This document shows, one piece after another, positions 27,445 to 36,810 of a stretch of DNA of 64,000 nt (positions are counted from its first letter, which is position 1; every line of letters starts with the position of its first letter). The DNA comes from Chloroflexota bacterium (GTDB taxonomy: Bacteria; Chloroflexota; UBA11872), in the NCBI GenBank assembly GCA_026706485.1, contig JAPOYR010000004.1:124001-188000 (forward strand), written 5' to 3'. The notes under the pieces are model-generated. The model saw nothing but the letters and a program-made list of their open reading frames with translations, was not told the DNA's origin and did not search any database. Both the position numbers and the translations under genes were made by a program.

Positions 27445-28356
27445 TTAGACCTCACCCTCCGCCCAGGCGCGGATGAGGTGGTGGGCGATGGCGAACTCGC
27501 CGGGGACGCGGAGGTCGGGATCGGCGCCGGCGAGGGCGCTGAGCACCTGGGACCGGTCGAACCAGCGGACGGCTTGCATCTCCACGTCGTCGGGGCGGAG
27601 GTCGGTCGTGAGCGCGTCGGCGTGGCAGCCGATCATGAGCGACGAGGGAAACGGCCAGGGTTGCGACGAGTGGTAGCGCACCGCGCCTACTTGGATTCCG
27701 GCTTCCTCGGCGACCTCGCGCCGGACGGCTTCCTCGATGGACTCCCCCTGGTCCATGAACCCGGCTAGCGCCGAAAACATGCGCTGGCTCGACAGCCGGC
27801 CGTGGGACTGGCCCAGGAGGCAGCGGTCGCCGTCGGCGACGACGACGATCACCACCGGGTCGGTGCGGGGGAAGTGCTCCGCACCGCAGTGCCCGCACTT
27901 GCGTGACTGACCGCCGCGCTGCGGGGCGGTGGGATGGCCGCACGCGCCGCAGAACCGATGGCGCGCGTGCCAGTCCACGTTGGCCCTGGCCTGAGCGGCG
28001 ATGCCGGCCTCGGATGCCGGGAGCAGACCTGCGGCCTCGCGCAGCTCGGCGAACCGCTGCTCGCGGTCCTGGTCGATGTCTTCGGGATGGTCCGACACAT
28101 CCACCGCGAAGTGGGCCACACCGCCGGAGATCCCCAGCAGATAGCGCGGCCCGTCCACCCGCATCTCGGCCAGCCAGCGGCCCGGGCGCCAGTCCAAGCG
28201 CGTGGCGGTGGTTTCGCGCACCAGGACGTTCAGGCGGCGTAACGGCAGGAAGACGCTGGCGGGGTCCCGCTCGCGCCGCGCGATCCAGGCCGGGTCGCGC
28301 CGCTCGCGCTCGGCGCGGTCCAGCCGGTTTCCGCTGAAGGTGTGTGGACGAGTCAC
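27445..28356 (-). CDS. nudC: NAD+ diphosphatase (NudC-type Nudix hydrolase)
   Basis: NudC splits NADH/NAD+ into NMN and AMP and can remove NAD caps from RNA. The product has 303 residues, starting at GTG. The zinc ribbon has Cys136, Cys139, Cys154 and Cys157. The Nudix box is GFMDQGESIEEAVRREVAEEAG (residues 199-220, pattern Gx5Ex7REVxEExG), and the NADH-pyrophosphatase motif SQPWPFPSSLM follows. It is divergent from the rhamnose mutarotase gene, with only about 51 bases between starts, so both promoters must overlap. Confidence 0.93.
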   Translation of the reverse strand: MTRPHTFSGNRLDRAERERRDPAWIARRERDPASVFLPLRRLNVLVRETTATRLDWRPGRWLAEMRVDGPRYLLGISGGVAHFAVDVSDHPEDIDQDREQRFAELREAAGLLPASEAGIAAQARANVDWHARHRFCGACGHPTAPQRGGQSRKCGHCGAEHFPRTDPVVIVVVADGDRCLLGQSHGRLSSQRMFSALAGFMDQGESIEEAVRREVAEEAGIQVGAVRYHSSQPWPFPSSLMIGCHADALTTDLRPDDVEMQAVRWFDRSQVLSALAGADPDLRVPGEFAIAHHLIRAWAEGEV

Positions 28357-28407
28357 CGGCGGCGGCGCATGCTGCTAGCGGCCATGTATCCAGTGCTGGA
28401 GAACGTC

Positions 28408-28722
28408 ATGCCGCGCATCGCTTTCGCCCTGCCGATCAAGCCCGACAAGATCGACGCCTACCGGGAGACCCACGCCAACGTGTGGCCCGAATTGCTGGCC
28501 GAGAATACCGTTGCGGGCATTCGCAACTACACCATCGTGCTCTTCGGCCACCACGCCATCGGTCTGCTGGAGTGCGACGACTGGGACGCGGCGACGGCGT
28601 ACCTGGCGAAGTCGGAGTCCCAGCTGCGCTGGCAGGAGCTGCACACGGACATCCTGGACGTGGACATGAGCTCGGGCCTGGTTCCGCTGGAGATGCTGGA
28701 GGAGCTGTTCCACCAGGACTGA
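28408..28722 (+). CDS. L-rhamnose mutarotase-like protein
   Basis: Protein of 104 residues of the RhaM (DUF718) family, dimeric ferredoxin-like fold enzymes that interconvert alpha and beta L-rhamnose. FALPIKPDKIDAYRETHANVWPELL carries the conserved His and Trp; YTIVLFGHHAIGLLECDDW and the C-terminal half complete the fold. The ATG at 28408 has GGAG six bases upstream; 22 in-frame codons further upstream are not typical. No rhamnose catabolic gene is nearby, so another sugar such as fucose is possible. Confidence 0.85.
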   Translation: MPRIAFALPIKPDKIDAYRETHANVWPELLAENTVAGIRNYTIVLFGHHAIGLLECDDWDAATAYLAKSESQLRWQELHTDILDVDMSSGLVPLEMLEELFHQD

Positions 28723-28762
28723 CCGGGCGGGCCGGTCGGCGTGGGCGGCGATGGTCGGAATC

Positions 28763-28800
28763 CCCTCACCCCGGCCCTCTCCCCGTGGGAGAGGGAGCCG
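28763..28800. repeat. palindromic repeat, CCCTCACCC family (variant)
   Basis: CCCCTCACCCCGGCC is followed by a CCCTCTCCCC/GGGAGAGGG hairpin, downstream of the mutarotase gene. The stretch 28723-29059 contains no gene; it holds this element, GC-rich fragments, the next repeat and the ilvD leader. Confidence 0.75.
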
Positions 28801-28885
28801 AACCCCGATCGGGAAGGAGTCTCTCAGCCGGGCAACGGGCGCGCACGAGGAGCGCCCCTACACCGGGCGAGTGTGGGCGTGGGGG

Positions 28886-28934
28886 TGGATTCCCGCTCCC
28901 CGCCTTCGCGGGGACAGGCTCCGCGGGAATGACG
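28886..28934. repeat. palindromic repeat, GGATTCC...GGAATGACGG family (long form)
   Basis: TGGATTCCCGC and GCGGGAATGACGG flank an inner hairpin CCCCGCC-TTC-GCGGGG. It is the longer relative of 5253-5280. Confidence 0.7.
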
Positions 28935-29059
28935 GAATCGGAGTGATCCGCTACCCGGCCTCGATGTTGCGTATATCATTTGTGACTGCGCGATTCAGCG
29001 CACCACCGGTCGCGGGCACTGGCTCGCGGCCCTTTTCCTGACTTTTCGAAGGACTTGCC

Positions 29060-30748
29060 ATGCCTCCGCTGCCGCGACCGAATAGCGCCGCCATGACCCA
29101 GGGCCCGGCGCGCGCCCCCGCACGCTCGATGCTCAAGGCCATCGGTTTCACCGACGAGGACCTGCGGCGTCCCATCATCGGCGTGGCGCACCAGTGGATC
29201 GAGACCATGCCGTGCAACTTCAACCATCGCGAGATGGCCGAGCACGTCAAGGCCGGGGTGCGGGCGGCGGGCGGCACGCCGGTGGAGATCAACACCATTT
29301 CCGTCTCCGACGGCGTGGCGATGGGTACCGAGGGCATGCGCGCCTCGCTGGTGAGCCGCGAGGTCATCGCCGACTCCATCGAGCTGGCGGCGCGGGGGCA
29401 CTGCGTCGACGCGTTGGTGGTGCTCGTCGGCTGCGATAAGACCATTCCCGCCGGCGCCATGGTGCTGGCGCGGCTGAACCTGCCGGGGTTGGCGCTCTAT
29501 ACCGGCAGCATCGCCCCGGGGGTTCACCGCGGACGCGACGTCACGATCCAGGACGTGTTCGAAGGTGTGGGGACCCACGCGGCGGGGCGCATCGACGACG
29601 CGGAGCTGCTGGCCATTGAGGACGCCGCCTGTCCCGGCGCCGGGGCATGCGGCGGGCAGTTCACGGCCAACACCATGGCCACGGCGCTGGAGTTCCTGGG
29701 GATCAGCCCGGCGGGCGCCAACGCGGTGCCGGCCACCAACGCGGCCAAGGCCCAGGCCGCGGTCGCCGCCGGCGAGCTGGCGGTCGACCTGCTGCGGCGC
29801 GACGCGCGCCCGCGGGACGTCATCACCCGCGCGTCCATGGAGAACGCCATCGCCTCATTGGCGGCCACCGGCGGTTCCACCAACGCCGTGCTGCATCTCA
29901 TGGCCATTGCCCATGAGGCGGGCGTTGACCTCGAACTCGAGGACTTCGACCGTATCGCCGAGCGCACGCCGATCATCACCGACCTCAAGCCCACCGGGCG
30001 CTTCGTGGCGTCGGACGTCTATGCGGCCGGCGGCCTGTCCGTGATTGCCGCCGAGCTGGCGTCGCGCGACCTGCTGCATGCGGACGCGCGCAATGTGGAC
30101 GGACGCACGGTAGCGGAGATTGCCGACGCCGCGCAGCGGTCGGACGCCGCCGGCGAGGTGATCACGAGCATCGACACGCCCGTGAAGGCCAGCGGTGGGA
30201 TTGCCATTCTGCGCGGGAATCTGGCCCCGGACGGCTGCGTCGCCAAAGTCTCCGGCCAAGAGCAGACACCCTTTAGCGGACCGGCGCGGGTCTTCGACGG
30301 CGAGGCCGCCTGCTACGCCGCGCTGGAGGCCGGCGAGATTGCGCCCGGCGACTTCGTGGTGATTCGCTACGAGGGACCGGTGGGCGGACCCGGTATGCGG
30401 GAGATGCTGCAGGTGACGGGCGCACTGCAGGGAGCCGGTTTGGGCGGCTCGGTGGCCTTGATGACCGACGGACGATTCTCGGGCGCCTCTCACGGACGCA
30501 TGGTCGGGCACGTGGCGCCGGAGGCCGCGCACGGCGGGCCCATCGCCATCGTGCGCGACGGCGACCGCATCACCCTCGATCCCGTGGGCCGCCGGCTGGA
30601 CGTGGCGCTGTCGGATGACGAGATCGCGGAGCGTCTTGCGGCCTGGTCCCCGCCGCCCCCACGCTATCCCGGCGGCGTGATGGCCAAATATGCCGCGCAG
30701 GTTTCGTCGGCGAGCGCGGGGGCCGTGACCAGCGTCTTCACGCCCTAG
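29060..30748 (+). CDS. ilvD: dihydroxy-acid dehydratase
   Basis: IlvD dehydrates dihydroxy-isovalerate and dihydroxy-methylvalerate in valine, isoleucine and leucine synthesis. The product has 562 residues, the normal length. Iron-sulfur ligands are seen in [10 protein letters not shown] and [17 protein letters not shown]; other family blocks are [20 protein letters not shown], the [15 protein letters not shown] helix, [12 protein letters not shown] and [13 protein letters not shown] near the end. AAGGA stands seven bases before the ATG. No leader peptide or attenuator is evident, and no other branched-chain gene adjoins. Confidence 0.95.
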   Translation: MPPLPRPNSAAMTQGPARAPARSMLKAIGFTDEDLRRPIIGVAHQWIETMPCNFNHREMAEHVKAGVRAAGGTPVEINTISVSDGVAMGTEGMRASLVSREVIADSIELAARGHCVDALVVLVGCDKTIPAGAMVLARLNLPGLALYTGSIAPGVHRGRDVTIQDVFEGVGTHAAGRIDDAELLAIEDAACPGAGACGGQFTANTMATALEFLGISPAGANAVPATNAAKAQAAVAAGELAVDLLRRDARPRDVITRASMENAIASLAATGGSTNAVLHLMAIAHEAGVDLELEDFDRIAERTPIITDLKPTGRFVASDVYAAGGLSVIAAELASRDLLHADARNVDGRTVAEIADAAQRSDAAGEVITSIDTPVKASGGIAILRGNLAPDGCVAKVSGQEQTPFSGPARVFDGEAACYAALEAGEIAPGDFVVIRYEGPVGGPGMREMLQVTGALQGAGLGGSVALMTDGRFSGASHGRMVGHVAPEAAHGGPIAIVRDGDRITLDPVGRRLDVALSDDEIAERLAAWSPPPPRYPGGVMAKYAAQVSSASAGAVTSVFTP

Positions 30749-30772
30749 CCAACCACCGCCGAGAGGCGGCTG

Positions 30773-31423
30773 CTACATGGGCGGGTGCATGGCCATGGCC
30801 AGGGACGTCTCGATGTCCCACACGGCCTGCGAAATGGCCTGGCCGATCAGGTCCAGCTTGCGCACCTGCTCGATTCGCGCGGACGCGGTGGCCAGCTCGC
30901 GCGTGGACAGGAGCGCCTGGAAGATGCCGCAGGCCTCGGCGAGGGCGACGATGACAATGTCGCGCGGGTCGGGAATCTCGTCGCTGAACAGCACGCCCAT
31001 GATCCGCAGCTTGACTTCGCGGTCGGCTTTGCCGTCCACGGCCGGATAGCGCCGCGACTTGAACACCCACAGGAAGCTCTCGTCCCGGCGCTCAAGAATG
31101 CCGTGCTCCGTGAGACGAGCAAGCGCGCGGTCGCGGATCTGGTCGGATTCGCGTGCCGTCTGGTGGACCCAATGGGCGGCGTCGTACGTCTCGTCGGCCG
31201 CGGCGATTCTTTCAAGCGTCGGGTCGAGCAGGTCGTCCCCGACGGGCGTCGCATCGACCAGGACGAGCTGCTTGAGGTCGGTGTCGATGCGGTTCTCCAA
31301 CGCCAGGTCCATGAGCACCGCGCCGGCCAGGGCGCAACGCAGCGACCAGTCGGAGACGTGCAGGAAGTCCCCGCCCTCGTCGTCGAGCAGGAGCAGCATG
31401 ATCTCTTCGGCGAATCTCAGCAC
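30773..31423 (-). CDS. GPP34 family protein (Golgi phosphoprotein 3-like)
   Basis: Protein of 216 residues. RFAEEIMLLLLDDEGGDFL opens the GPP34 domain; WSLRCALAGAVLMDLALENRID and LERIAAADETYDAAHWV follow in family order, with VKLRIMGVLFSDEIPDPRDIVIVALAEACG near the end. Eukaryotic GOLPH3 binds phosphoinositides and enzymes at the Golgi. Bacterial members, common in Actinobacteria and Chloroflexota, have no settled role, but membrane association is likely. The gene is convergent with ilvD and divergent from the acetyltransferase. Confidence 0.85.
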   Translation of the reverse strand: MLRFAEEIMLLLLDDEGGDFLHVSDWSLRCALAGAVLMDLALENRIDTDLKQLVLVDATPVGDDLLDPTLERIAAADETYDAAHWVHQTARESDQIRDRALARLTEHGILERRDESFLWVFKSRRYPAVDGKADREVKLRIMGVLFSDEIPDPRDIVIVALAEACGIFQALLSTRELATASARIEQVRKLDLIGQAISQAVWDIETSLAMAMHPPM

Positions 31424-31543
31424 CGGTCACGCTCCTTTGCGTGCTTGAAAGAGCTCGCAAACCTGCCGCTAGCATATCGCCCCACCCGCGACGGTGTTCG
31501 AGTTGCGGCGGCTGGCCGCCGGCCTGCATCGTTGGCGTGGGAC

Positions 31544-32053
31544 ATGACCGGCATCGTGATCGAGGACTGCGGGCCTGGCGATTCGCGCGAGCAGGCGGCG
31601 CGCGATTTGGCCGATGCTGTGGGCCAGGCCGAGTACTTCGCGTATGAGGCCGAGTGGCACCTGGACAAGCACACGCTGGTCGCGGTGAAGTCTGACCGTG
31701 TGGTTGGGTTTCTCCGTTTTGTCGTCCAGGAAATCGGACCCGACAGTGACCGAGCGAGCCTGACCCTGCGCGGCGAGCCCATGCGCGAGGCGTACGTGCT
31801 GGCCTTCGGCGTCGCCGACGATCAGCGGCGCCGCGGCGTGGGAACCGCGCTGCAGAACGAGTTGATTGAGCGAGCCGCGACCCTCGGCTGCCTGCAGGTG
31901 CGCTCGCGCAGCGCCGGCGATCGGGCGGCCAATCACGCGCTCAAGCTCTCGCTCGGCTTTGGCGTCCATCCCACCAAGGACACCGATCAGGGCGTGTTCT
32001 TTGTGCTGCGCCTGCCGCAGGCGGAGCGGTCGCGAGACGGGGTTGGAGACTAA
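31544..32053 (+). CDS. GNAT family N-acetyltransferase
   Basis: Protein of 169 residues. The acetyl-CoA site is LAFGVADDQRRRGVGTALQNELIERA (the RRRGVGTAL pyrophosphate-binding loop). TLVAVKSDRVVGFLRFVVQ forms the preceding strands. The late NHALKLSLGFGVHPTKDTDQGVFFVL is the usual end of the fold. The ATG at 31544 follows a rather weak ribosome-binding site; the frame is open far upstream, but that part overlaps the GPP34 gene antisense and is rejected. Substrate unknown. Confidence 0.83.
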   Translation: MTGIVIEDCGPGDSREQAARDLADAVGQAEYFAYEAEWHLDKHTLVAVKSDRVVGFLRFVVQEIGPDSDRASLTLRGEPMREAYVLAFGVADDQRRRGVGTALQNELIERAATLGCLQVRSRSAGDRAANHALKLSLGFGVHPTKDTDQGVFFVLRLPQAERSRDGVGD

Positions 32054-32117
32054 GGGCCGCAGTTTCGCGTGCCAGGCATCCGACAAGCGCCGGCGGACCC
32101 TGGCCATAGTGTCGGCT

Positions 32118-32175
32118 GGCGACAATATGGCGGCCGAAGGCTTCCATACGTGCGGCTGCCGATAATATGGCCGGC
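32118..32175. promoter_or_regulatory. direct repeats upstream of the first Fic gene
   Basis: CGACAATATGGC (32120-32131) and CGATAATATGGC (32160-32171) match in 11 of 12 bases and start 40 bases apart, about four helical turns. They lie upstream of a possible promoter (TTGCAA 32177-32182, TAACAA 32201-32206). They may be paired binding sites for a regulator. Confidence 0.4.
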
Positions 32176-32213
32176 ATTGCAACTCTATAGATACTGGTAG
32201 TAACAATAAGGAG

Positions 32214-32227
32214 TGGGGAATTCCCCA
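32214..32227. promoter_or_regulatory. perfect palindrome near the expected transcription start
   Basis: TGGGGAATTCCCCA is a perfect 14-base palindrome about eight bases after the candidate -10 and 61 bases before the Fic ATG. Its place fits an operator (inference). Confidence 0.4.
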
Positions 32228-32287
32228 TATATTCTCGAAGTGATAGTATGGGATCGCCACACGATCCTTGTTGTCGTTTCCGAACAT

Positions 32288-33493
32288 ATGGAAAGCCCCG
32301 CCGCCCAAGTCGAGATCTCCGACTCCGAAGAAACAGATGCCCGCCAGCGCGCTGGCAGGTATGTTGCGCAGCCGCAGGGCTACCGGGCGTTCATGCCATC
32401 CCCGCTGCCCCCGGAACCCCCGGTGCAATTGGACGGCGGACTTCAAGCCTTGCTCTCCCAGGCCGACCAGGCGCTGGGCCGCCTCGACGGCTCAATCCAG
32501 ACATTGCCCGATCCGGACCTGTTCGTGTTCATGTACGTGCGCAAGGAGGCCGTGCTCTCCAGCCAAATTGAGGGCACGCAGAGCTCGCTGCAAGACGTGC
32601 TGGCCGCGGAGGCTCAGATCCGCTCGCCGGATCGGCCACGCGACGTCGACGAGGTCATCAACTACGTGACGGCCATGAACCACGGTCTGGACCGATTGCA
32701 AACGCTGCCGATTTCCGTCCGCTTGATCCGCGAAATCCATGCCTGGCTGCTCGAAGGCGTCCGCGGGTCTCGGCTCCAACCAGGCGAGTTGCGCCGCAGG
32801 CAGAATTGGATCGGCCCCACTGGATGCACCCTAAACGAAGCGACGTTCGTTCCCCCGCCGCACCGCGTGGTGCCGAACGCCTTGGGCGCGCTGGAAGCGT
32901 TTATCCATAGCCCCAGCGAGTTACCGGTGCTGATCCAGATTGGATTGATCCACGCGCAATTCGAAACCATCCATCCGTTTCTCGATGGGAACGGACGCGT
33001 CGGCCGGCTGCTCATCACGTTCTTGCTCTGCCAGCGCGGAATCCTCGGGGAGCCTGTGCTCTATCTCTCACACTTCTTCCGGCAGCACCGCGGCGAGTAC
33101 TACGACCGGCTGCAGGCCGTGCGGGACCGCGGCGATTGGGAAGGCTGGCTGGCCTTCTTCCTGCGTGGCGCAGCCGCAGTCAGCAGCGAGGCCGCGGAGA
33201 CTGTGCGCCGTATCCTGACCCTGCGGGAGGAGCATCGGGCCCTGGTCACGGAGCGCCTGGGTCGGGCCGCCGCCGACGGCCATCGCGTGCTCGGCCGGCT
33301 CTACCGACAGCCGTTCCTCACCGTTGCCGATGTGCCGCCAATTACAGGGACCAACTATCCCGCCGCCAATCGCCTGGTTGCCCGACTGGTCCGGATAGGG
33401 GTGCTGGAGGAAATCACCGAAAGCCGGCGCAACCGCGTGTTCCGCTATGGCCCCTACCTTCAGGCTCTGGAGGGCGTCGAGACGGCCGACTAA
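32288..33493 (+). CDS. Fic-domain AMPylase-type protein with N-terminal inhibitory motif
   Basis: Protein of 401 residues. An N-terminal Fic_N region leads to the (S/T)xxxE(G/N) inhibitory helix SSQIEG (residues 91-96), which marks a class II, self-inhibited enzyme. The Fic core has the catalytic HPFLDGNGRVGR (residues 229-240) and the preceding beta-hairpin flap (NWIGPTGCTLNEATFVPPP). A C-terminal winged-helix-like segment follows (FLTVADVPPITGTNYPAANRLVARLVRIGVLEEI). Such proteins usually transfer AMP from ATP to a target Tyr, Ser or Thr. Upstream repeats suggest tight regulation; the C-terminal winged helix could act in autoregulation. A GTG at 32213 is possible but not preferred. It converges with, and overlaps by four bases, the next gene. 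Confidence 0.92.
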   Translation: MESPAAQVEISDSEETDARQRAGRYVAQPQGYRAFMPSPLPPEPPVQLDGGLQALLSQADQALGRLDGSIQTLPDPDLFVFMYVRKEAVLSSQIEGTQSSLQDVLAAEAQIRSPDRPRDVDEVINYVTAMNHGLDRLQTLPISVRLIREIHAWLLEGVRGSRLQPGELRRRQNWIGPTGCTLNEATFVPPPHRVVPNALGALEAFIHSPSELPVLIQIGLIHAQFETIHPFLDGNGRVGRLLITFLLCQRGILGEPVLYLSHFFRQHRGEYYDRLQAVRDRGDWEGWLAFFLRGAAAVSSEAAETVRRILTLREEHRALVTERLGRAAADGHRVLGRLYRQPFLTVADVPPITGTNYPAANRLVARLVRIGVLEEITESRRNRVFRYGPYLQALEGVETAD

Positions 33494-34479
33494 CCCGCCT
33501 CGGACTCATCCTCCAGCGGCTGCCCGTGGGCGTCGAGCCGGGCGACCTGCTCCAGCAGCCGCATGCTGTGCACCACGTCGTGGATGCTGGTGAGCGGCTC
33601 CCGGCCCTCGTGAATGCAGTCTCGAAAGTCACGGTGCAGCGCCGGCACGCCGTCGTCCAGCTGCCCGTGCGGGTCGCCGGTGAGGCTGGCGGCGTCGAGA
33701 ATCTCGGGGGTGTCGGCGCCGTCGGCGAAGATTTCGCCATATGACGGCGGGCGCAAGTAGGCGCTGATGCCGTTGCCGTGTAGCTCGACCCGGTAGTAGC
33801 GGCTGCCCGCGTGTCCGATGGCCGTGTGCACCGCCAGCGCGCCCGACGTGAACGCGATGACGGACTGCGTGGCGTTCGTCCACTCGGTGTAGGCGTTGTC
33901 GACGCGGGCGTGCGCCTCGTCCCACTCGCCGCCGCAGACCCAGCGGATGAAGTCGATCATGTGGATGTCGCGGTCGTACATCACGGGGATCCGCAGCGAC
34001 TCGGGCGGCTGATGTGAGGGGTGCTTGTGCATGCCCGCCAGGACGAAGCGGATCGGGCCGCGAGCCTCGATGCGCGCCTTGGCGGCGCGGATCAGCGGCG
34101 TCCAGCGCCGCTGCAGCGCCACGCAAACCAGCCGGTCGTTGCGGGCGGCCGTCGCGGCGATGCGAGCTGCCTCGGTCGAGTTGGCGCCGGGCGGCTTCTC
34201 GACCATGACGTGCTTGCCCGCGTCCAGCGCGTCCACGGCCACCTGGCACACGTGATAGGGCTGCATGATGGCGTAGACCACGTCGCAGTCGACCTCGTCG
34301 AGCATGCGGCGGTGGTCGATGTAGCGCCGGGGGATGTCGTAGGTGTCGCCGGCGTGCGCCAGGCGCTCCGGATCCAGGTCGCAGACGGCCTCGAGGCTCA
34401 CGTCGTCGGCGTCGGCCAGCGCGGGATAGTGCGCCCGCGTCGCGCGTCCCCCGGCCCCGATCATGGCGGCCTTGAGCAT
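33490..34479 (-). CDS. Gfo/Idh/MocA family oxidoreductase
   Basis: NAD(P)-dependent sugar-type dehydrogenase of 329 residues. The Rossmann motif is AAMIGAGGRATRAH (residues 4-17), and the family's catalytic Lys is in VMVEKPPGAN. QPYHVCQVAVDALDAGKH precedes it as usual. The C-terminal sheet domain includes the DRDIHMIDFIRWVCGG motif with the usual His and Asp. The substrate is not readable. It overlaps the Fic gene's 3' end by four bases and is divergent from the M20 peptidase gene, about 40 bases apart. Confidence 0.9.
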   Translation of the reverse strand: MLKAAMIGAGGRATRAHYPALADADDVSLEAVCDLDPERLAHAGDTYDIPRRYIDHRRMLDEVDCDVVYAIMQPYHVCQVAVDALDAGKHVMVEKPPGANSTEAARIAATAARNDRLVCVALQRRWTPLIRAAKARIEARGPIRFVLAGMHKHPSHQPPESLRIPVMYDRDIHMIDFIRWVCGGEWDEAHARVDNAYTEWTNATQSVIAFTSGALAVHTAIGHAGSRYYRVELHGNGISAYLRPPSYGEIFADGADTPEILDAASLTGDPHGQLDDGVPALHRDFRDCIHEGREPLTSIHDVVHSMRLLEQVARLDAHGQPLEDESEAG

Positions 34480-34520
34480 GGCTCGCTCCCGGACGGTGTG
34501 GTTCGCGCCCAGAGTCTAGT

Positions 34521-35729
34521 ATGAGCGGCCCGCGCCGGCGGAATGCGCACGTGATGCATCAACAGGTTCTGGATCTACTCGATGCCGACGCCATCGCGCG
34601 GGACACGCTGGCCTTTGTCCAAGTTCCCAGTGAGACGGGCGCCGAGGGTCCCGGCGGCGAGCACTTCGCCGCCCTTTGCGAGCGGGCCGGGCTCGAGGTC
34701 GAGGTCGACCGCTTCATTCCCGATCGACCCAACGTCTACGCGCGTCATCCGGGATCCGAGTCGGGGCGTCCGCTGCTGTTGAACGGCCACGTGGACACGA
34801 TCCCGCGCGGGGCCAGCGACCCGCCGGAGATGCGGGACGGCTGGGTCGTGGGCCGCGGCGCGGAGGATATGAAGGGCGGGCTGGTGGCGATGGTGCACGC
34901 GGCGATGGCGCTGCGTCGGGCCGGGGTGCGGTTGCGCTCGGATCTCTGGCTCACGGGAGTCGTCGGTCACGAAACGCCGGTGGGCAAGAAGGAAGGACCG
35001 AAGCGCCTGGTGGAACGCATTCACGCGGGCGACGTTCCGGCGGCGGCGGTGATCATCGCCGAGGGGCCGCACGCCATCTGGACGGCCGGGCTGGGCGCGG
35101 CGATGTTCCGCATCACGCTGACCAGCGCACGGGGCATCGTGCACACGCTGCACGTGCCCTACGCCGACAATCCGGCCCGCTGGGCGGGCACGATGCTGGA
35201 GGAATTCGCCGAATGGGAGGCGCGGTTCGAGGCGGAGACGCCGCATCTGCTCTGCGGCCGGCAGCGGGTCGACATCGGCCTGGTCGCGGGCGGCGACTAT
35301 CCCAACCGTCTGCCCACGCCCCTCACGCTGCGGGGCACGCGGCGCTGGCGGCACGGGCTGACGGCGGCCGACATCAAGGCGGAGCTGCGGGGGATCTGCC
35401 GGCGCATCGAGGAGAGGTCGGGGTTGGAGGCGACGTATTCGTTGGACGCGCCGCACGAACCCTTCGAGACGCCCGGCGACCACGCGCTGGTGCGTGCGCT
35501 AGAGGCCGCGGCCGCTACCGCCACCGGCGCCGCGCTGCCGCGGATTGGGCTGGGGCTGGTGACCGACGCCAACATCTACGCCAACGACGCGTCGCTGCCG
35601 GTGGTCTGCTGCGGCCCCGAGTACGCCACGGCCCACTCGGACCACGAGCGCGTGTCGGTCGAGCGCCTGCACCGGACCGCCGGGCTCTACGCGCTGGCGG
35701 CAATGGAATTCTGCGGCGTAGAAACCTGA
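34521..35729 (+). CDS. M20 family metallopeptidase/deacylase
   Basis: Zinc hydrolase of the ArgE/DapE/ACY1 group, 402 residues. Metal-site motifs are LLNGHVDTIP (His and Asp), GRGAEDMKGG (bridging Asp) and VVGHETP (catalytic and metal Glu). The lid/dimerisation domain includes SARGIVHTLHVPYADNPA. The C-terminal metal His is in ATAHSDHERVSVERL. It may remove acyl groups from amino acids or peptides. The first ATG is used; another is 11 codons on. Its last 34 codons recur in degraded form at 36811-36915. Confidence 0.9.
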   Translation: MSGPRRRNAHVMHQQVLDLLDADAIARDTLAFVQVPSETGAEGPGGEHFAALCERAGLEVEVDRFIPDRPNVYARHPGSESGRPLLLNGHVDTIPRGASDPPEMRDGWVVGRGAEDMKGGLVAMVHAAMALRRAGVRLRSDLWLTGVVGHETPVGKKEGPKRLVERIHAGDVPAAAVIIAEGPHAIWTAGLGAAMFRITLTSARGIVHTLHVPYADNPARWAGTMLEEFAEWEARFEAETPHLLCGRQRVDIGLVAGGDYPNRLPTPLTLRGTRRWRHGLTAADIKAELRGICRRIEERSGLEATYSLDAPHEPFETPGDHALVRALEAAAATATGAALPRIGLGLVTDANIYANDASLPVVCCGPEYATAHSDHERVSVERLHRTAGLYALAAMEFCGVET

Positions 35730-35834
35730 CGCCTGGGCGCCGAAGCAGGTCTGGCAGGCGTTCGGCGGTAGTGAGCCCGAACTCGGGCGGCTCGAGCTAG
35801 TCGGAATAGGACTTTGTGTCGAGGGACTATTCTC

Positions 35835-35888
35835 TTGACTAAGTCGTGTCATTGAAATACTCTCCTAGAGCAAGGGAGTATTCCATTG
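35835..35888 (+). promoter_or_regulatory. promoter with overlapping inverted repeat
   Basis: TTGACT (35835-35840), a 17-base spacer and TACTCT (35858-35863) form a good promoter. AATACTC (35856-35862) and GAGTATT (35876-35882) are an inverted repeat covering the -10. The box AAGGGAGTATTCCATTG (35872-35888) recurs near the second Fic gene. It reads toward the first membrane-protein paralog. Confidence 0.5.
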
Positions 35889-35991
35889 GTAAGACGCATG
35901 AGTTTCCATTTCACCGTGGATGTGCGTGGGATTGAAGCCGTTTCTCTCTTCCGGCGCTCTTGCGAAGCGCTCACGCAAAGTGGGCAATCCC

Positions 35992-36795
35992 ATGTCTGAC
36001 CGGCGCTACACGATGGCCAAGCCGTACTGGCGCCAGCTACTGGAATCGCCGCGTTTCGTGGCGGGTGTCTTGGGGACCGCGATGGCCCTGTGGGTCATTC
36101 TGCGCTTGGTGGGAGTCCTCGACGGTTGGGACCTGTTGACGCTCGTCTTGGCCATCGCCGGTCTCGCTTGGGTGATTGACCTCGGCCCGCGCCACCCGGC
36201 CGGGTGGCTTGTGATCAGCGCCGGCATCCTGGTGCAGGTAAGCCAACTCGGTGCGTTTGGCAGCGGCGTGCAACTGGGTATCTGGCTGGCGTTTGCAATC
36301 GTTGCCCTCGGCGTCCTGTGGAAAAACGGGACCATCCGCACGCGTCGGACGGTGCGCTTCCGCGGGTGGAAAGACCGCCGCGTGGACCTCACCTACACCG
36401 GGGGTGCGCTGCGCGCCAGGGGCGACATCCGGCGGGGCGAGATCACCTGTCGGCTGAGCAAGGTCGTGGTCGATCTGCGGTACGTCGACATCACGCGTCC
36501 GCCGGCGATCCTCGATGTGTCGTGCGTCGCGGGTCGGCTGGACCTAGTCGTGCCGGTCTGGTGGCGCATCGGCCAAAACGTGAACTCCACGCTCTCGCGC
36601 CTGGTGCTCGAGGCGCGGCTGGCCGGGGAACATGGCAGTCCAAGGACCAGCTCGTGGCTTAAGCGCATGCGTCCGGTCGGCAGCCAGAGGCGTGGCGTCA
36701 ACGAGGGCGGAGACCCGGAGCCGGACGCAGGCTTCGTGAACCTGCTGGTCCAGGGGTCGTCGCACTTTGGCCGGGTTCGGATTCGCCACGCCTGA
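35992..36795 (+). CDS. membrane protein with C-terminal soluble domain, copy 1
   Basis: Protein of 267 residues, family not recognised. About four hydrophobic helices (residues about 20-120; FVAGVLGTAMALWVILRLVGV, LLTLVLAIAGLAWVI, WLVISAGILVQVSQL, LGIWLAFAIVALGVLW) resemble the small LiaF-type membrane module. They are followed by a beta-rich domain of about 130 residues (RVDLTYTGGALRARGDIRRGEI, LDVSCVAGRLDLVVPVWWRI) like the DUF2154/LiaF-C cell-wall stress domain. LiaF proteins repress envelope-stress kinases; this assignment is tentative, and no kinase gene adjoins. A paralog of nearly the same length follows at 37109. Confidence 0.75.
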   Translation: MSDRRYTMAKPYWRQLLESPRFVAGVLGTAMALWVILRLVGVLDGWDLLTLVLAIAGLAWVIDLGPRHPAGWLVISAGILVQVSQLGAFGSGVQLGIWLAFAIVALGVLWKNGTIRTRRTVRFRGWKDRRVDLTYTGGALRARGDIRRGEITCRLSKVVVDLRYVDITRPPAILDVSCVAGRLDLVVPVWWRIGQNVNSTLSRLVLEARLAGEHGSPRTSSWLKRMRPVGSQRRGVNEGGDPEPDAGFVNLLVQGSSHFGRVRIRHA

Positions 36796-36810
36796 CGACC
36801 GGCGTTCGCC

